A stretch of 37,949 nucleotides of DNA from an uncultured euryarchaeote (GCA_937892945.1 CALBIL010000038.1:130102-168050), one strand, 5' to 3'. Shown: positions 7,094-16,058, counted from the stretch's first letter. Translations and numbers: made by a program. Notes: generated by a model not told the origin, from the sequence alone.

Positions 7094-8920
7094 ATGGACG
7101 AATCTGCATTGTCAAAGCACTCTGTTGCCGAGCTCAAAGATATGCTTCGCAGTCAAGGACTTCCAGTCAGTGGTAACAAATCTCACCTCATACAACGCCT
7201 CGTTTCATCTGAGGCGTCAGCAAAAGGTGTCTGGGATGAACAAAATGATGCTCCAGACATGAAAGAAACGCCATCAATGACAAAGATGAACCCCTATGTG
7301 CCGAATCTAAGTCTCGAAGATGAAGATGTTGAATCGCTACTTACCTTCAAACAACGCATGTCGACAACCGTCTATGGACCACTTAATCTCGGTGGATTGG
7401 TTGCTATCGGATTGGCTTTACTCATGGTGACGGCTACTGTTTTTATCATTCAACCAGCATGGCTTGGATTTGAGCGTGACTATGATTACGAATTGATTGA
7501 TTTCGACCAAACACAAGCTCGGAACTTTGCAGAAGACCTCGTCAATCTTGGCCATCCTGATTGGGAAGGGCGAATGAGTGCAACAACTGAAGAAGCCAAT
7601 ACTTCACAATACATCAGTCAGAAATTCCAAGAGATGGGTTATGTTGCAGAAATCAACGAATTCCAAGTACCTATGCATCATGTCAATTCAGAACCAAGTT
7701 TCAGACTTTGCGTACAAGGTCTAGGAGGTATTTCACCATGCGATGGACCAGTAGCGTTTAACTCTCAAGTGACAACATTCCAACATCGTATCGATTACGT
7801 CATTCAAGGCTTTTCAGGTCAATCGGAATACATGTTTGACCAAGAGATCAGCATCACCGACCTCGGCAACGGAACGGATGAAGCATTGTGGCAAACTGCA
7901 ACTGGAACCATTGGCTATGTCCGTGGAGACAGTTCAAAAGTCGGCAATACTGAACTCTACAGCAATGCTGCAATTAACGATCTTGCTGGACTGATCAGTG
8001 TCAATAAGAATTACCAGTGTGGCCAAATCGAAGGCAACGACTGCGTACCAATTTTCAAAGGCACCAACTATGATTCATTGGTCGCTGCAAACGGTGGCAA
8101 CCTTCCCACTGACATCCCGTTCATCTCGATGTCCAAAGACGCAGGTGAGATGTTTGAAACAATGGTTATTAATTCAACTGAACCTGCCTCCATCGAATTG
8201 ATCATCGATGTAACAAACGACCAAGAACGAACCATATATGTGCCATGCGGAACTCTACAAGGCCGCACTTCAGAAGTCGTGATTGCTGGTGGACACCATG
8301 ACACCGTCTATCATGGACAAGGTGCTGTTGACGATACTTCTGGAACTTCGAGTATTCTTGAAATGGCCCGCCAAATTGCAGAAGTGGTCAATGAAACAGG
8401 AACCCCAGAACGTACGATTCGATTCTGCACATGGGGCGGTGAAGAAGAAGGATTGTGGGGCAGTAGAGCATATGTTGAACAGATGCAAAGCAGTCTAAGG
8501 GATAACCTTCGCTTGTACATCAATCTCGATATGAATCACGTTGATGCTGATTTCGCGAACCGTGGTAACTCTTTGAAATTATTCACCAATAACGAAGAAG
8601 ATTACGGGCACATTGTCCGTATCACTGACCTCTACAAACAAGAACGAAGTGAGATTGCTGACAAGTATGATATTCAATTTAGTTTACTTGATGGAGCCCA
8701 AGGTGAGGATGATCAAATGCCTTGTAATTCCGACCATTGCCCCTTCGTCTATGATTTGGGTGGCAAAAACGGACGTGCTGTAGTATGTTACGGAAGCGGT
8801 AGTTGGGAATACCATACGTATCTGGACACAATGGACCGATTTAATGAAGAATCATTAGCCATTTCAACAACAGTGTATGGAACCTACATGAGATTGCTCG
8901 CCTACGACCTGAGTGTTTGA
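7094..8920 (+). CDS. SAP domain - transmembrane - M28 zinc peptidase fusion
   Basis: 608 residues. Residues about 4-38 (SVAELKDMLRSQGLPVSGNK, then a conserved leucine helix) resemble a SAP domain, usually a nucleic-acid-binding helix pair. An acidic linker follows, then one membrane span at about 97-120. The rest is a probable extracytoplasmic M28 aminopeptidase. Zinc ligands appear in AGGHHDTVYHG (His, about 400), AVDDTSG (bridging Asp, about 413), WGGEEEGLWGS (catalytic Glu pair, about 450), INLDMNH (Asp) and NSDHCPF (His). A PA-like insert occupies roughly 230-360. The protein probably trims peptides outside the cell while its N-terminus stays in the cytoplasm. The substrate is unknown. 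Cys pairs in the outer domain could form disulfides. Confidence 0.88.
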   Translation: MDESALSKHSVAELKDMLRSQGLPVSGNKSHLIQRLVSSEASAKGVWDEQNDAPDMKETPSMTKMNPYVPNLSLEDEDVESLLTFKQRMSTTVYGPLNLGGLVAIGLALLMVTATVFIIQPAWLGFERDYDYELIDFDQTQARNFAEDLVNLGHPDWEGRMSATTEEANTSQYISQKFQEMGYVAEINEFQVPMHHVNSEPSFRLCVQGLGGISPCDGPVAFNSQVTTFQHRIDYVIQGFSGQSEYMFDQEISITDLGNGTDEALWQTATGTIGYVRGDSSKVGNTELYSNAAINDLAGLISVNKNYQCGQIEGNDCVPIFKGTNYDSLVAANGGNLPTDIPFISMSKDAGEMFETMVINSTEPASIELIIDVTNDQERTIYVPCGTLQGRTSEVVIAGGHHDTVYHGQGAVDDTSGTSSILEMARQIAEVVNETGTPERTIRFCTWGGEEEGLWGSRAYVEQMQSSLRDNLRLYINLDMNHVDADFANRGNSLKLFTNNEEDYGHIVRITDLYKQERSEIADKYDIQFSLLDGAQGEDDQMPCNSDHCPFVYDLGGKNGRAVVCYGSGSWEYHTYLDTMDRFNEESLAISTTVYGTYMRLLAYDLSV

Positions 8921-8959
8921 TGGCGAGAGTTTCAATAACTAAAGCCAGCAGGTAGCCAC

Positions 8960-9247
8960 ATGGTCGCTCCAAGTGCATGGGCATCTCACATCCTTGTGAC
9001 TTCAAAGTCAGAAGCAGTTCAAATCAAGGATAAGGTTGAGAAATTGAAAGATTTTCAGAAACTTGCTCGGAAAAAGAGCACCTGTCCTTCAAGCCAGAAA
9101 GGCGGAGACCTCGGTTGGTTTCGCAAGGGCCAGATGGTTCGTGAATTCGAAGAAGCAGTATGGACAATGCCTGTTGCTTCAGTTTCAGAACCAGTTAAAA
9201 CTCAATTCGGATACCATTTGATTTGGGTCCATGAGCGCGACGAATAG
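8960..9247 (+). CDS. Parvulin-type peptidyl-prolyl cis-trans isomerase
   Basis: 95 residues forming one stand-alone parvulin domain, with no signal peptide or chaperone arms, so it probably acts in the cytosol. It would speed prolyl bond isomerisation during folding. Family features are SHILV near the start, the KLARKKSTCPSSQKGGDLGW segment, FRKGQMVREFEEAVW, and the C-terminal FGYHLIWVHER strand. The small size matches the single-domain Pin-like parvulins described from some archaea and the bacterial PpiC. The stop is 8 nt from the folB start, whose ribosome-binding site overlaps the parvulin stop region, indicating one transcript. Confidence 0.92.
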   Translation: MVAPSAWASHILVTSKSEAVQIKDKVEKLKDFQKLARKKSTCPSSQKGGDLGWFRKGQMVREFEEAVWTMPVASVSEPVKTQFGYHLIWVHERDE

Positions 9248-9255
9248 GTGATTCT

Positions 9256-9618
9256 ATGACGATTCGCGTTGCTTTAGAATCCTATACTGTGATGGCCAAA
9301 CATGGCTATTATTCCCATGAGCATGAGCATAATCAACCATTCGTGTTCAGCGTCTGGGCAACGCTTGGAAACTCCCAGATTGAAGAAAAACTCGACCAAA
9401 CATTGAATTATGCAGATATTCAAATCGCCATAGACAAAGTGATGTTGCAATCGGAAAAACCAATTCTTCTGATGGAAACGATGGCGCAAAAAGTCGTCGA
9501 CGAACTCTGTGTGAAGTCTCAAGTCGAAACACTACATGTTCGCATCGAAAAGCCAGAAGCCCCTCTTCCGCACCCGGGTGGCTTGGCTGTGGTTGAACTG
9601 GAATGGACTCGAAACTGA
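9256..9618 (+). CDS. folB: Dihydroneopterin aldolase family protein (FolB)
   Basis: 120 residues, the FolB/T-fold size. FolB cleaves 7,8-dihydroneopterin to 6-hydroxymethyl-dihydropterin in folate synthesis. Seen are VMAKHGYYSHEHEHNQPF, corresponding to the family's HG-x(n)-E-x(n)-QxF start, the LNYADIQ strand, LLMETMAQKVVDEL with the pterin-binding Glu, and RIEKPEAPLP with the conserved Lys-Pro. AGGTGA lies a few nt before ATG 9256 and overlaps the stop of the upstream parvulin gene. Many archaea use unrelated enzymes for this step, so a bacterial-type FolB with FolP in the same window suggests a bacterial-style folate route. A related epimerase or GTP cyclohydrolase-like T-fold activity cannot be excluded. 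Confidence 0.85.
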   Translation: MTIRVALESYTVMAKHGYYSHEHEHNQPFVFSVWATLGNSQIEEKLDQTLNYADIQIAIDKVMLQSEKPILLMETMAQKVVDELCVKSQVETLHVRIEKPEAPLPHPGGLAVVELEWTRN

Positions 9619-9654
9619 GCGAGGCTTGAAACCCAGCAACATCCACGACATGCT

Positions 9655-10185
9655 ATGGCCGATGAAGTCCAGCGTGTCTATGTTGCTTCAGTCGTTGAAG
9701 AAGGCGGCAATTCATTGGCACTTGGATGCTTTTCAAGTGAAGAAACGGCGTGGCAAGTCTTACGTACCTTTCTCAAAAAGAGTGACCAAATGTTACTCAT
9801 CTCTTCGACCGTTGTGGTATGGGATATCGATGTCATCGGCGAAAGCGGAGTGAATGTTCTCTCGACAATGGAATGTAAAGATTGCCCGGTCTGTGGCCGC
9901 CGTACCTTTTGGATGGATTTAGAGAACTTCTCAGCACTCTGCCACGGTGATGCATGTGCGGCTTGGGTTGAAGAAAGTACACTCGAACCTGGCGTCATCG
10001 ATTGCGGATGGCCACCGATTCGATTCTTGAAGCAAGTACAGAATATTGATGAAGCATTTAGCGAACTCTTCAAACTCGGAGACCAAATGAAAGCGATCTC
10101 AAAAGTTGATTCGCTCGGAGAAAAAGAACCTCAAGAGATGCTTGATGACTTTCGAAGAAAATCTGCTCTTGGATCAAAAGATTGA
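9655..10185 (+). CDS. Unknown protein with a Cys-rich putative zinc-binding centre
   Basis: 176 residues, not recognised. The N-terminal 70 residues look like an alpha/beta domain (RVYVASVVEEGGNSLALGCF). The middle has CKDCPVCGRRTFW at about 72-84 and CHGDAC at about 97-102, a plausible zinc-binding cluster. The C-terminus is helical and charged, with no membrane span. It follows folB by 36 nt on the same strand and probably shares its transcript. Its last 12 nt overlap the 3' end of the convergent Zn-ribbon membrane protein gene. No ribosome-binding site was seen at ATG 9655. Function unknown. Confidence 0.75.
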   Translation: MADEVQRVYVASVVEEGGNSLALGCFSSEETAWQVLRTFLKKSDQMLLISSTVVVWDIDVIGESGVNVLSTMECKDCPVCGRRTFWMDLENFSALCHGDACAAWVEESTLEPGVIDCGWPPIRFLKQVQNIDEAFSELFKLGDQMKAISKVDSLGEKEPQEMLDDFRRKSALGSKD

Positions 10186-10455
10186 ACGAAGAACGATTGG
10201 TCCAATAAAACTGAAGGCAAAGAGTCCGAGGAAGACAAACATCCAGATTCGCATCTGCTTTTGATTTCGTTCATCGCGACCGTTCTTGTCAATACAAGCT
10301 TGGTCTTTACAGACACGAGGTTCAGATGACAACTTAATCGGTGTGAAACAAATCCGACAATGTTTGTGAGGTTGTACTTTACCTGTGGAAAGAGAGTTCC
10401 GTGCTTTATTTCCCATTTTGGCGAGGTTTTCCTTTACTTTATTTGCATCTACCAT
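10174..10455 (-). CDS. Small zinc-ribbon protein with C-terminal membrane anchor (DUF2116-like)
   Basis: 93 residues. A basic helix at the N-terminus is followed by PHKHCRICFTPI and VCKDQACIDK, a CxxC plus Cx4C zinc ribbon, then a Gln/Arg-rich stretch and one C-terminal membrane helix (WMFVFLGLFAFSFIGPIV). This layout matches small archaeal Zn-ribbon proteins annotated as DUF2116, whose role is unknown. A GAGGTGG lies about 5 nt before the ATG and overlaps the pyrH stop region. pyrH is 9 nt upstream, so the two are translationally close. The 3' end overlaps the convergent unknown gene by 12 nt. Confidence 0.8.
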   Translation of the reverse strand: MVDANKVKENLAKMGNKARNSLSTGKVQPHKHCRICFTPIKLSSEPRVCKDQACIDKNGRDERNQKQMRIWMFVFLGLFAFSFIGPIVLRSIF

Positions 10456-10464
10456 AATTCCACC

Positions 10465-11169
10465 TCATTGAATGAGTGTTCCTTCGAACGATTTTCCGTC
10501 CAATGCTTCTTCCAAAATGAGCATGTTGCGTCCATCAAGGACTGCGAGAGTAATGGCGGCTTTTTTAGCCCATCCAACCGCAATTGGGTCAATGACTGCA
10601 GATGCACCCGGAGCGAGTGGTTCATCGATACCAGTAATTTCTGCGAGTTGGTCAAAAGTCATCGAACTGAACGATTGGGCATCGTCGTGCTCTCGAGGGT
10701 CTTTATCGAAAACATGGCTCACATTCGTGGCAATGATGCAATGTCCAGCTCCAGCATCACGAGCAAAAGCGACGGCTACGGCATCGGTTGTATGGCCGGG
10801 TGTCGTTCCGCCCATGATGACCAAGTGGTGCTTGGTAAGAAGTTCTGCAGCCTGTTCAGTGGTCGTAGGAATAACAGGAGCCACATCAATGCCGATGTCC
10901 AAAAGAATTTGTTGAATGATAGTGGCATTGAGACGCGTTGCAGCAATTCCAACTTCGTCAAGACGGTGACTGTCACTGACCATCGTCTTGGCAAGTTCAA
11001 TTCCTTCACGTGCAGGAAGTCCTCCACCAACAACAATCCCAAGGTGCCGACCGTTACCTTCGATATGCACCGCAAGTTGTCTGATTTGTCCAAACCACGC
11101 TGTACGTTGTTCAGACTCCTCAGGGCGCAGGAGGCTACCTCCCAAAGCAACGACTTGACGACGGGTCAT
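10465..11169 (-). CDS. pyrH: UMP kinase, archaeal type
   Basis: 234 residues of the amino-acid-kinase fold. It phosphorylates UMP to UDP, the step after orotidylate decarboxylation in pyrimidine synthesis. Motifs include the N-terminal QVVALGGSLL phosphate loop, GIVVGGGLPAR, the archaeal-type IMGGTTPGHTTDAVA, and IIATNVSHVFDKDPR near the UMP/ATP pocket. Start 11169 is set by AAGGAG 7 nt upstream; the frame is open to 11271 but that extension is not family-like. The gene is divergent from the aRF1 gene across about 150 nt and is followed by the small Zn-ribbon gene after 9 nt. CarAB, an earlier pyrimidine step, is elsewhere in the window. Confidence 0.93.
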   Translation of the reverse strand: MTRRQVVALGGSLLRPEESEQRTAWFGQIRQLAVHIEGNGRHLGIVVGGGLPAREGIELAKTMVSDSHRLDEVGIAATRLNATIIQQILLDIGIDVAPVIPTTTEQAAELLTKHHLVIMGGTTPGHTTDAVAVAFARDAGAGHCIIATNVSHVFDKDPREHDDAQSFSSMTFDQLAEITGIDEPLAPGASAVIDPIAVGWAKKAAITLAVLDGRNMLILEEALDGKSFEGTLIQ

Positions 11170-11321
11170 CAAACACTCCTTACGCCTCCATACTTTGAGA
11201 CTATCCCCCTTGAACACAGAGTTACGGTCATCAATCGAGTTGAAATGTGAGAGGAAACGATTGAACTGCATAAGAGAGTTGAAGACCCCTCAACCATGCC
11301 ATTGAAATGAGGCCAACTCCT

Positions 11322-12569
11322 ATGTCAGATGATGCAGTTCTCGCAACGCGTCGACTTCGTCTCAAAATCGCTCTCGAAGATTTGAGAGAAATGAAAGGAT
11401 TTGGAACGGAATTGGTGACTATTATCATTCCACCGGACCGACAAGTATCCGATGCTCGTTCTTTGCTTCAAAACGAACACGGACAGGCTGCGAACATCAA
11501 ATCCAAAGGAACACGGAAAAATGTCCAAGGCGCTATTGAATCTGCTCTTTCAACCCTTTCTAAATACAAAAATGCTGGAGAACATGGTATTGCCCTTTTT
11601 GTTGGTTCAATCATTATTGGAAACAACAAGAATCGAATGATAAACGTCGTTGTTGAAGAACCACCACAACCCTTGATTTCATTCAGATACCGATGCGATT
11701 CAGTGTTTGAGTTGACGCAACTTGAAGACATGCTGGTCGATAAAAAATCATACGGCTTGTTTGTCATCGACCGTTCCGAAGCAGCATTTGGTATTGCATC
11801 CGGAAAGAGAATTCACGTTCAAGAGCACTTAGTTTCCAATATTATGGGCAAGCACCGACAAGGTGGTCAATCCGCTCAACGTTTCGAACGGTTAATTGAA
11901 GAGGCTGCGCATAATTTCTTCAAGAGAGCATCTGAACATGCTTCGTCATACTGGCTGCCAAATATAGAGAACATCCAAGCAATTATCGTCGGTGGCCCAG
12001 GCGCTACCAAAGATTTCGTTGTCAAAAATGATTATTTCCACCACGAGATCGTCAAGAAAATCGCTAAGACCACTTTTGACGTTGGTTACTCGAACGACAG
12101 TGGAGTTCGAGAATTAGTCGAGAACGCAGGAGCCATGATGGGCGAAATTGAACTTGATGCCGAACGCCAAGTGATGAATGCCTTCCTGAGTGAACTGGTC
12201 AAACCTGCACCAAAAGCAACGTACGGTGAGAAGATGATACGTGAAGCACTTGAACAAGGCGCTGTTGGCCGTTTATTGGTATCCGAAGGCCTGCGGAAGA
12301 ATTCGATTACTTTGGAATGTGGCTCATGTAACAACGAATGGACGGCAAGCGTTGGTCGTATGGAAGCATTACCGGATTGCCCCTCATGTGATGCATCAGG
12401 CGACGCTGCCAAGGAATTGAAGAATGTTTCACTTATTGATGAACTCGGTGTATTAGCAACTAAGAGCAACACTGAAATTGTCTATATATCAGTTGATACC
12501 GAAGAAGGCTCCCAATTACTTCTTGGATTTGGAGGGCTTGCTGGCATTTGCCGCTATCCCATGATGTGA
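11322..12569 (+). CDS. prf1: Peptide chain release factor aRF1
   Basis: 415 residues, the archaeal aRF1 size. It reads all three stop codons and triggers peptide release. Domain 1 holds NIKS at about 58-61 and YRCDSVF at about 123-129, the stop-codon-recognition motifs. Domain 2 holds GKHRQGGQSAQRF with the catalytic GGQ at about 181-183. Domain 3 follows and carries a small zinc-like cluster (CGSCNNEW and CPSCDA). Start 11322 is chosen because GAGG lies 9 nt upstream; ATG 11307, five codons earlier, is also possible. argS begins 9 nt after the stop with its own GAGGTG. Correct handling of stops matters here because many 3' ends in this window overlap. Confidence 0.97.
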   Translation: MSDDAVLATRRLRLKIALEDLREMKGFGTELVTIIIPPDRQVSDARSLLQNEHGQAANIKSKGTRKNVQGAIESALSTLSKYKNAGEHGIALFVGSIIIGNNKNRMINVVVEEPPQPLISFRYRCDSVFELTQLEDMLVDKKSYGLFVIDRSEAAFGIASGKRIHVQEHLVSNIMGKHRQGGQSAQRFERLIEEAAHNFFKRASEHASSYWLPNIENIQAIIVGGPGATKDFVVKNDYFHHEIVKKIAKTTFDVGYSNDSGVRELVENAGAMMGEIELDAERQVMNAFLSELVKPAPKATYGEKMIREALEQGAVGRLLVSEGLRKNSITLECGSCNNEWTASVGRMEALPDCPSCDASGDAAKELKNVSLIDELGVLATKSNTEIVYISVDTEEGSQLLLGFGGLAGICRYPMM

Positions 12570-12578
12570 GGTGTTTCC

Positions 12579-14360
12579 ATGCAAATGCTCAGAACCGTCC
12601 TCGAACCTCTTCTTGAAACTTCACTGCAAAGCATCGGCATCACTTCGCAACATTGGCGAAGTATGCTCGTTCGTTCGAGAGAACACGCTCAAGGCGATCT
12701 CTCGTTACCTTGTTTTCCATTTGCAAAGGAACTGGGGAAATCTCCGGTAGAAATTGCGGAACAACTTGCTGAAGCACTCTCGAGTAACCCTGCTCTTGGA
12801 GAAGTAAATGCCGTAGCAGGTTATCTCAACATCAAAGCTGACCCCCATTGGCTTGCAAATCAAGTCATGAACAAAGGCGTCCGAATTGGTGATGCATACG
12901 GTAAAAAGCCTGCAGTTGAACAACAAATTCTCATTGAACATACTTCCGCCAACCCAAACGGTCCGTTCCACGTAGGTCGTGCACGCAACGCCATACTGGG
13001 CGACACACTGGTTCGTTTACATCGCCTTCATGGCAATAATGTTCGTGCAGAATACTATGTTGATGATATGGGGAAGCAAGTGGGTGTGTTAGCCTGGGCA
13101 CTGGCAAACCTTTCCGCTGAAGAAGTTGAACAAACCCTCGACCAAAGAGACCCAGTCAATCCAAAATGGCAAGGAAAAGCCGACCATGAACGGGTTCGAT
13201 GGTACCAAGCAGCACAATCAATTCGACAAGACCGTTCAGATAAGGAAGAAATCGAAATCGAAATCGGACGAATGGTTCACGCCAGCGAACACGGCGATGA
13301 AGCGGTCTTGCAAGCATTCCAAGACGCATACCAACCGGTGTTGGATGGCATGCTCTCTACCTTACAACGGCTTGGAATTGCCTTTGATACCTTTACCAAG
13401 GAATCGATGTTTGTCACCAATGGAGATGTTGCCAAATTGATGGAGAAATTCAAGACCTTTGAGATTCATGGAGTTGCTGATAACGGTGCTGAATTTTTGG
13501 ATTTGGGGGCACGGGGTTTGAAAGGGAAAGCAGAGTTTTTCTTCCGCCGAGGCGATGGTTCGTCTTTGTATGCGACCAGAGATATCGCCTACCACATCTG
13601 GAAATGGAATCAATGTGACCAACTGATCAACGTGCTTGGTGAAGACCACAAACTTCAGGCAAAGCAAGTCGGTATGACATTGACCGAATTAGGCCAAAAG
13701 ACTCCTGATGTTTTGTTTTATTCCTTTATCAAATTGCCAGAAGGGAAAATGTCAACTCGAAAGGGCAATGTCGTCTATATGGATGATTTACTGGAAGAGG
13801 CTCAAGCACAAGCAGCAGCAGTTGTTCGTGAACTCCACCCCGACTACTCCGAGGAACTGGTCTCTTCCATTTCCGAGGCTGCAGGAACCTCAGCTGTACG
13901 TTTTAACATCATAAAGGTCAGTCCTGATAAAGGATTTACATTCCGTTGGGAAGAAGCATTAGCATTTGAAGGCGGTTCAGCACCATTTATCATGTATAGC
14001 CATGCTAGAGCATGCTCTATAGTGAGAAAGTGCCAAAAAGCAGGCATTGACATCGAAGCGAATATCTCCAACAAAGGAATTCCAATACCAGCGCAAATGC
14101 CAAAGGGCATGGTTGAATTGCTGAGGACTATCTGTGTTCATTCAGATGTGTTATCAAAGGCAGTTAATGATCGTAGACCGCATCTCTTCGCCAATCAATT
14201 ACTGCAATTAGCGACTTCTTTCAACAGTTTCTACCGTGATTGTATGATCCTTAAAGATGGAGAACTTAATGTGTTCAATTTACAACTCTCAGAAATAGCT
14301 CGAAACCTCATGCGAACAAGCATGGAAGGTTTGGGTATTGTTCCAATTGAACAAATGTGA
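12579..14360 (+). CDS. argS: Arginyl-tRNA synthetase
   Basis: 593 residues. It charges tRNA-Arg with arginine. The N-terminal additional domain is followed by EHTSANPNGPFHVGRARNA, where HVGR is the HIGH signature. YYVDDMGKQV, LGEDHKLQAKQV and LPEGKMSTRKGNV, with an intact KMS loop, follow. The C-terminal helical anticodon-binding domain ends LGIVPIEQM, resembling the usual Arg-tRNA synthetase end. GAGGTG sits about 7 nt before ATG 12579. The upstream gene is aRF1, so both translation factors share a transcript. The stop abuts the stop of the convergent GTPase gene at TGATCA with no spacer. Confidence 0.97.
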   Translation: MQMLRTVLEPLLETSLQSIGITSQHWRSMLVRSREHAQGDLSLPCFPFAKELGKSPVEIAEQLAEALSSNPALGEVNAVAGYLNIKADPHWLANQVMNKGVRIGDAYGKKPAVEQQILIEHTSANPNGPFHVGRARNAILGDTLVRLHRLHGNNVRAEYYVDDMGKQVGVLAWALANLSAEEVEQTLDQRDPVNPKWQGKADHERVRWYQAAQSIRQDRSDKEEIEIEIGRMVHASEHGDEAVLQAFQDAYQPVLDGMLSTLQRLGIAFDTFTKESMFVTNGDVAKLMEKFKTFEIHGVADNGAEFLDLGARGLKGKAEFFFRRGDGSSLYATRDIAYHIWKWNQCDQLINVLGEDHKLQAKQVGMTLTELGQKTPDVLFYSFIKLPEGKMSTRKGNVVYMDDLLEEAQAQAAAVVRELHPDYSEELVSSISEAAGTSAVRFNIIKVSPDKGFTFRWEEALAFEGGSAPFIMYSHARACSIVRKCQKAGIDIEANISNKGIPIPAQMPKGMVELLRTICVHSDVLSKAVNDRRPHLFANQLLQLATSFNSFYRDCMILKDGELNVFNLQLSEIARNLMRTSMEGLGIVPIEQM

Positions 14361-15482
14361 TCAATCGTCTTGATCTCTTCGATACCAACCTTCTGGTAAT
14401 GCCATTGGGTTCACTGGTCGAGCAAGATTAACTCGGCGAACGATTTCTAATCGCATTGCATCCATGCCAACAAATTCTGTCGCCGACATTGTAACTCGCC
14501 CTTTCAAGTCATACAACAATGGCAAGATCGGTTCTCCGCCTGAGCCTTCTTCGCGCCATTCATCCTCAGCAGCAACAACTTCATCCCAATTTTCGGGAAG
14601 TGGTTTCAAAAGGTCAGCTTTCGAGGTGACAATCATCATATCTGTCCCTGGTAGAAGTTTTTGAACATCTTCGAGTAGATGTTGTTGTTCTTCGATTGGA
14701 GTACCACATGCTTCACTTTCATCAAGGAGGAATAGCACCAGTGAACCTATGTTTTCTAACGCAGCAATCGCTTGTAATTCAATAGCATTACGCATTTCAA
14801 GAGGGCGGTCCAAGAGACCTGGAGTGTCGACCAACTGATATTGTAATCGGCGGTGGATAAAATGCCCAACGTGAATTTGTTTCGTGGTAAACGGATAATG
14901 GTTGACTTCCATCTTTCCAGAACTCAAAGCGGAAATGAAAGCCGATTTGCCAACATTCGGAGCACCACAGACCACAACACAGGGAAGCATGTGGTCAACA
15001 GTAGGAAGGCGCTTGAGTGTTTCACGCGCTTCACTTAACCAAGACAACGAAGGGCCGACACGACGTAAAATCGAAGAGATTCGCCCGTAAGCTTCTCTTC
15101 GAGCCGTATGCATAAGTTCGGTGTTAGCAGTTCGAACAATCTTCTTGCTGTTCTGGATGGCGATACTCGTTACTTGCCGAGCACCCCACTGAAGCATAGA
15201 AAGATGATGACGATAATCATCACAACCAACACATGCATCGATCATTGAGACATCAAATTGAGGTGATTGGTCCAAAGATGGCCATGTATTCACGGTGTCG
15301 AGAAGGGTTGTAGAAATAATATCAGCAGCGGTTTGGACCATCCGATTCATTTGTTTACGGACCCGGAAAGTTCGGTCAGAATCATCGACTCTATCTGCTG
15401 CTTTCTTTGATCGAGAGAAGGCTTTGTCAAGGACTTCATCCTCGAGTAAAACAGTAGGGAGTTTACGCCACGAGACTTTCAT
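14361..15482 (-). CDS. NOG1-family GTPase
   Basis: 373 residues. NOG1 proteins are Obg-related GTPases required for large ribosomal subunit maturation in eukaryotes and probably archaea. The N-terminal helical domain starts SWRKLPTVLLEDEVLDKAF and matches the family's PTVLxxDELLDKAF opening. The G domain shows GAPNVGKSAF (G1, about 173-182), PFTTK (G2), DTPGLLDRP (G3, about 219-227) and TSKADLL, where the usual NKxD has Ser for Asn. Start 15482 is fixed by GGGGAG 6 nt upstream; ATGs at 15488, 15521 and 15560 are in frame but add non-family sequence. The C-terminal Nop-like extension of eukaryotic NOG1 is absent. Confidence 0.9.
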   Translation of the reverse strand: MKVSWRKLPTVLLEDEVLDKAFSRSKKAADRVDDSDRTFRVRKQMNRMVQTAADIISTTLLDTVNTWPSLDQSPQFDVSMIDACVGCDDYRHHLSMLQWGARQVTSIAIQNSKKIVRTANTELMHTARREAYGRISSILRRVGPSLSWLSEARETLKRLPTVDHMLPCVVVCGAPNVGKSAFISALSSGKMEVNHYPFTTKQIHVGHFIHRRLQYQLVDTPGLLDRPLEMRNAIELQAIAALENIGSLVLFLLDESEACGTPIEEQQHLLEDVQKLLPGTDMMIVTSKADLLKPLPENWDEVVAAEDEWREEGSGGEPILPLLYDLKGRVTMSATEFVGMDAMRLEIVRRVNLARPVNPMALPEGWYRRDQDD

Positions 15483-15607
15483 ACCCATCTCCCCGTTCTT
15501 AGCCGGCGGCCCATACTTCATGAAGACATCCGTTGGAGATGAGGGCAATGTTGGTTTCATGTGATTCAAAGAGCGAGGTTCAAGTAGCCTCGCCCCGTGA
15601 ACTGTAC

Positions 15608-16054
15608 ATGGCGAACAAAAAGAAGCAGGGAGTCGAACTACCCGATTGGGCAACACCACTTTGGGAAGACATGGGATCTCCGGATCTTTCAGCATTTGTA
15701 GATGTTCACAATGGAGATTTACTCAAAAGACGCCATGGGCTTCGACGTGATGATTTCGTAGAGATTCTCGTGGATGCTCGCTCAATCATTTCCGATGATG
15801 AAACTTGGCTTCGTGGACGTCTCCTCTCATCCGGCAAATCCAGTATTGAATTGTTGACCCAAGACGGCCGAACCCATTACATTGCACGAGACATCATTGC
15901 GCAAATTGTCTTAGTAGCGCATACTCGACCGGCATACATCGATGATAAGAGCCTACTTGCTTTCGAACGAGCAGATATGAAGCGACGTTCCAAACTCCAT
16001 GAAAAGGTGGAGAAAGAGAGCGAAGGCAGCGATGATGCTCATCTCTGGGGTTGA
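15608..16054 (+). CDS. Unknown acidic/basic small protein, possibly group-specific
   Basis: 148 residues, not recognised. It begins MANKKKQGVELPDWATPLWEDMG and continues as a compact mixed domain containing ILVDARSIISDDETWLRGRL and SIELLTQDGRTHYIARDII, which read as beta strands. The last 40 residues are a charged helix (RADMKRRSKLHEKVEKESEG). There is no Cys cluster, membrane span or known motif. ATG 15608 is chosen because the upstream in-frame part, back to 15533, overlaps the divergent GTPase upstream region and looks non-coding. The pterin dehydratase gene starts 4 nt after the stop, so they share a transcript. Confidence 0.75.
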   Translation: MANKKKQGVELPDWATPLWEDMGSPDLSAFVDVHNGDLLKRRHGLRRDDFVEILVDARSIISDDETWLRGRLLSSGKSSIELLTQDGRTHYIARDIIAQIVLVAHTRPAYIDDKSLLAFERADMKRRSKLHEKVEKESEGSDDAHLWG

Positions 16055-16058
16055 TTGA

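Noticed and set aside
15483-15695. N-terminal extension of the NOG1-like GTPase up to 15695
   Set aside because: The extension is Cys/Pro-rich, overlaps the divergent gene, and a good GGGGAG site marks ATG 15482.
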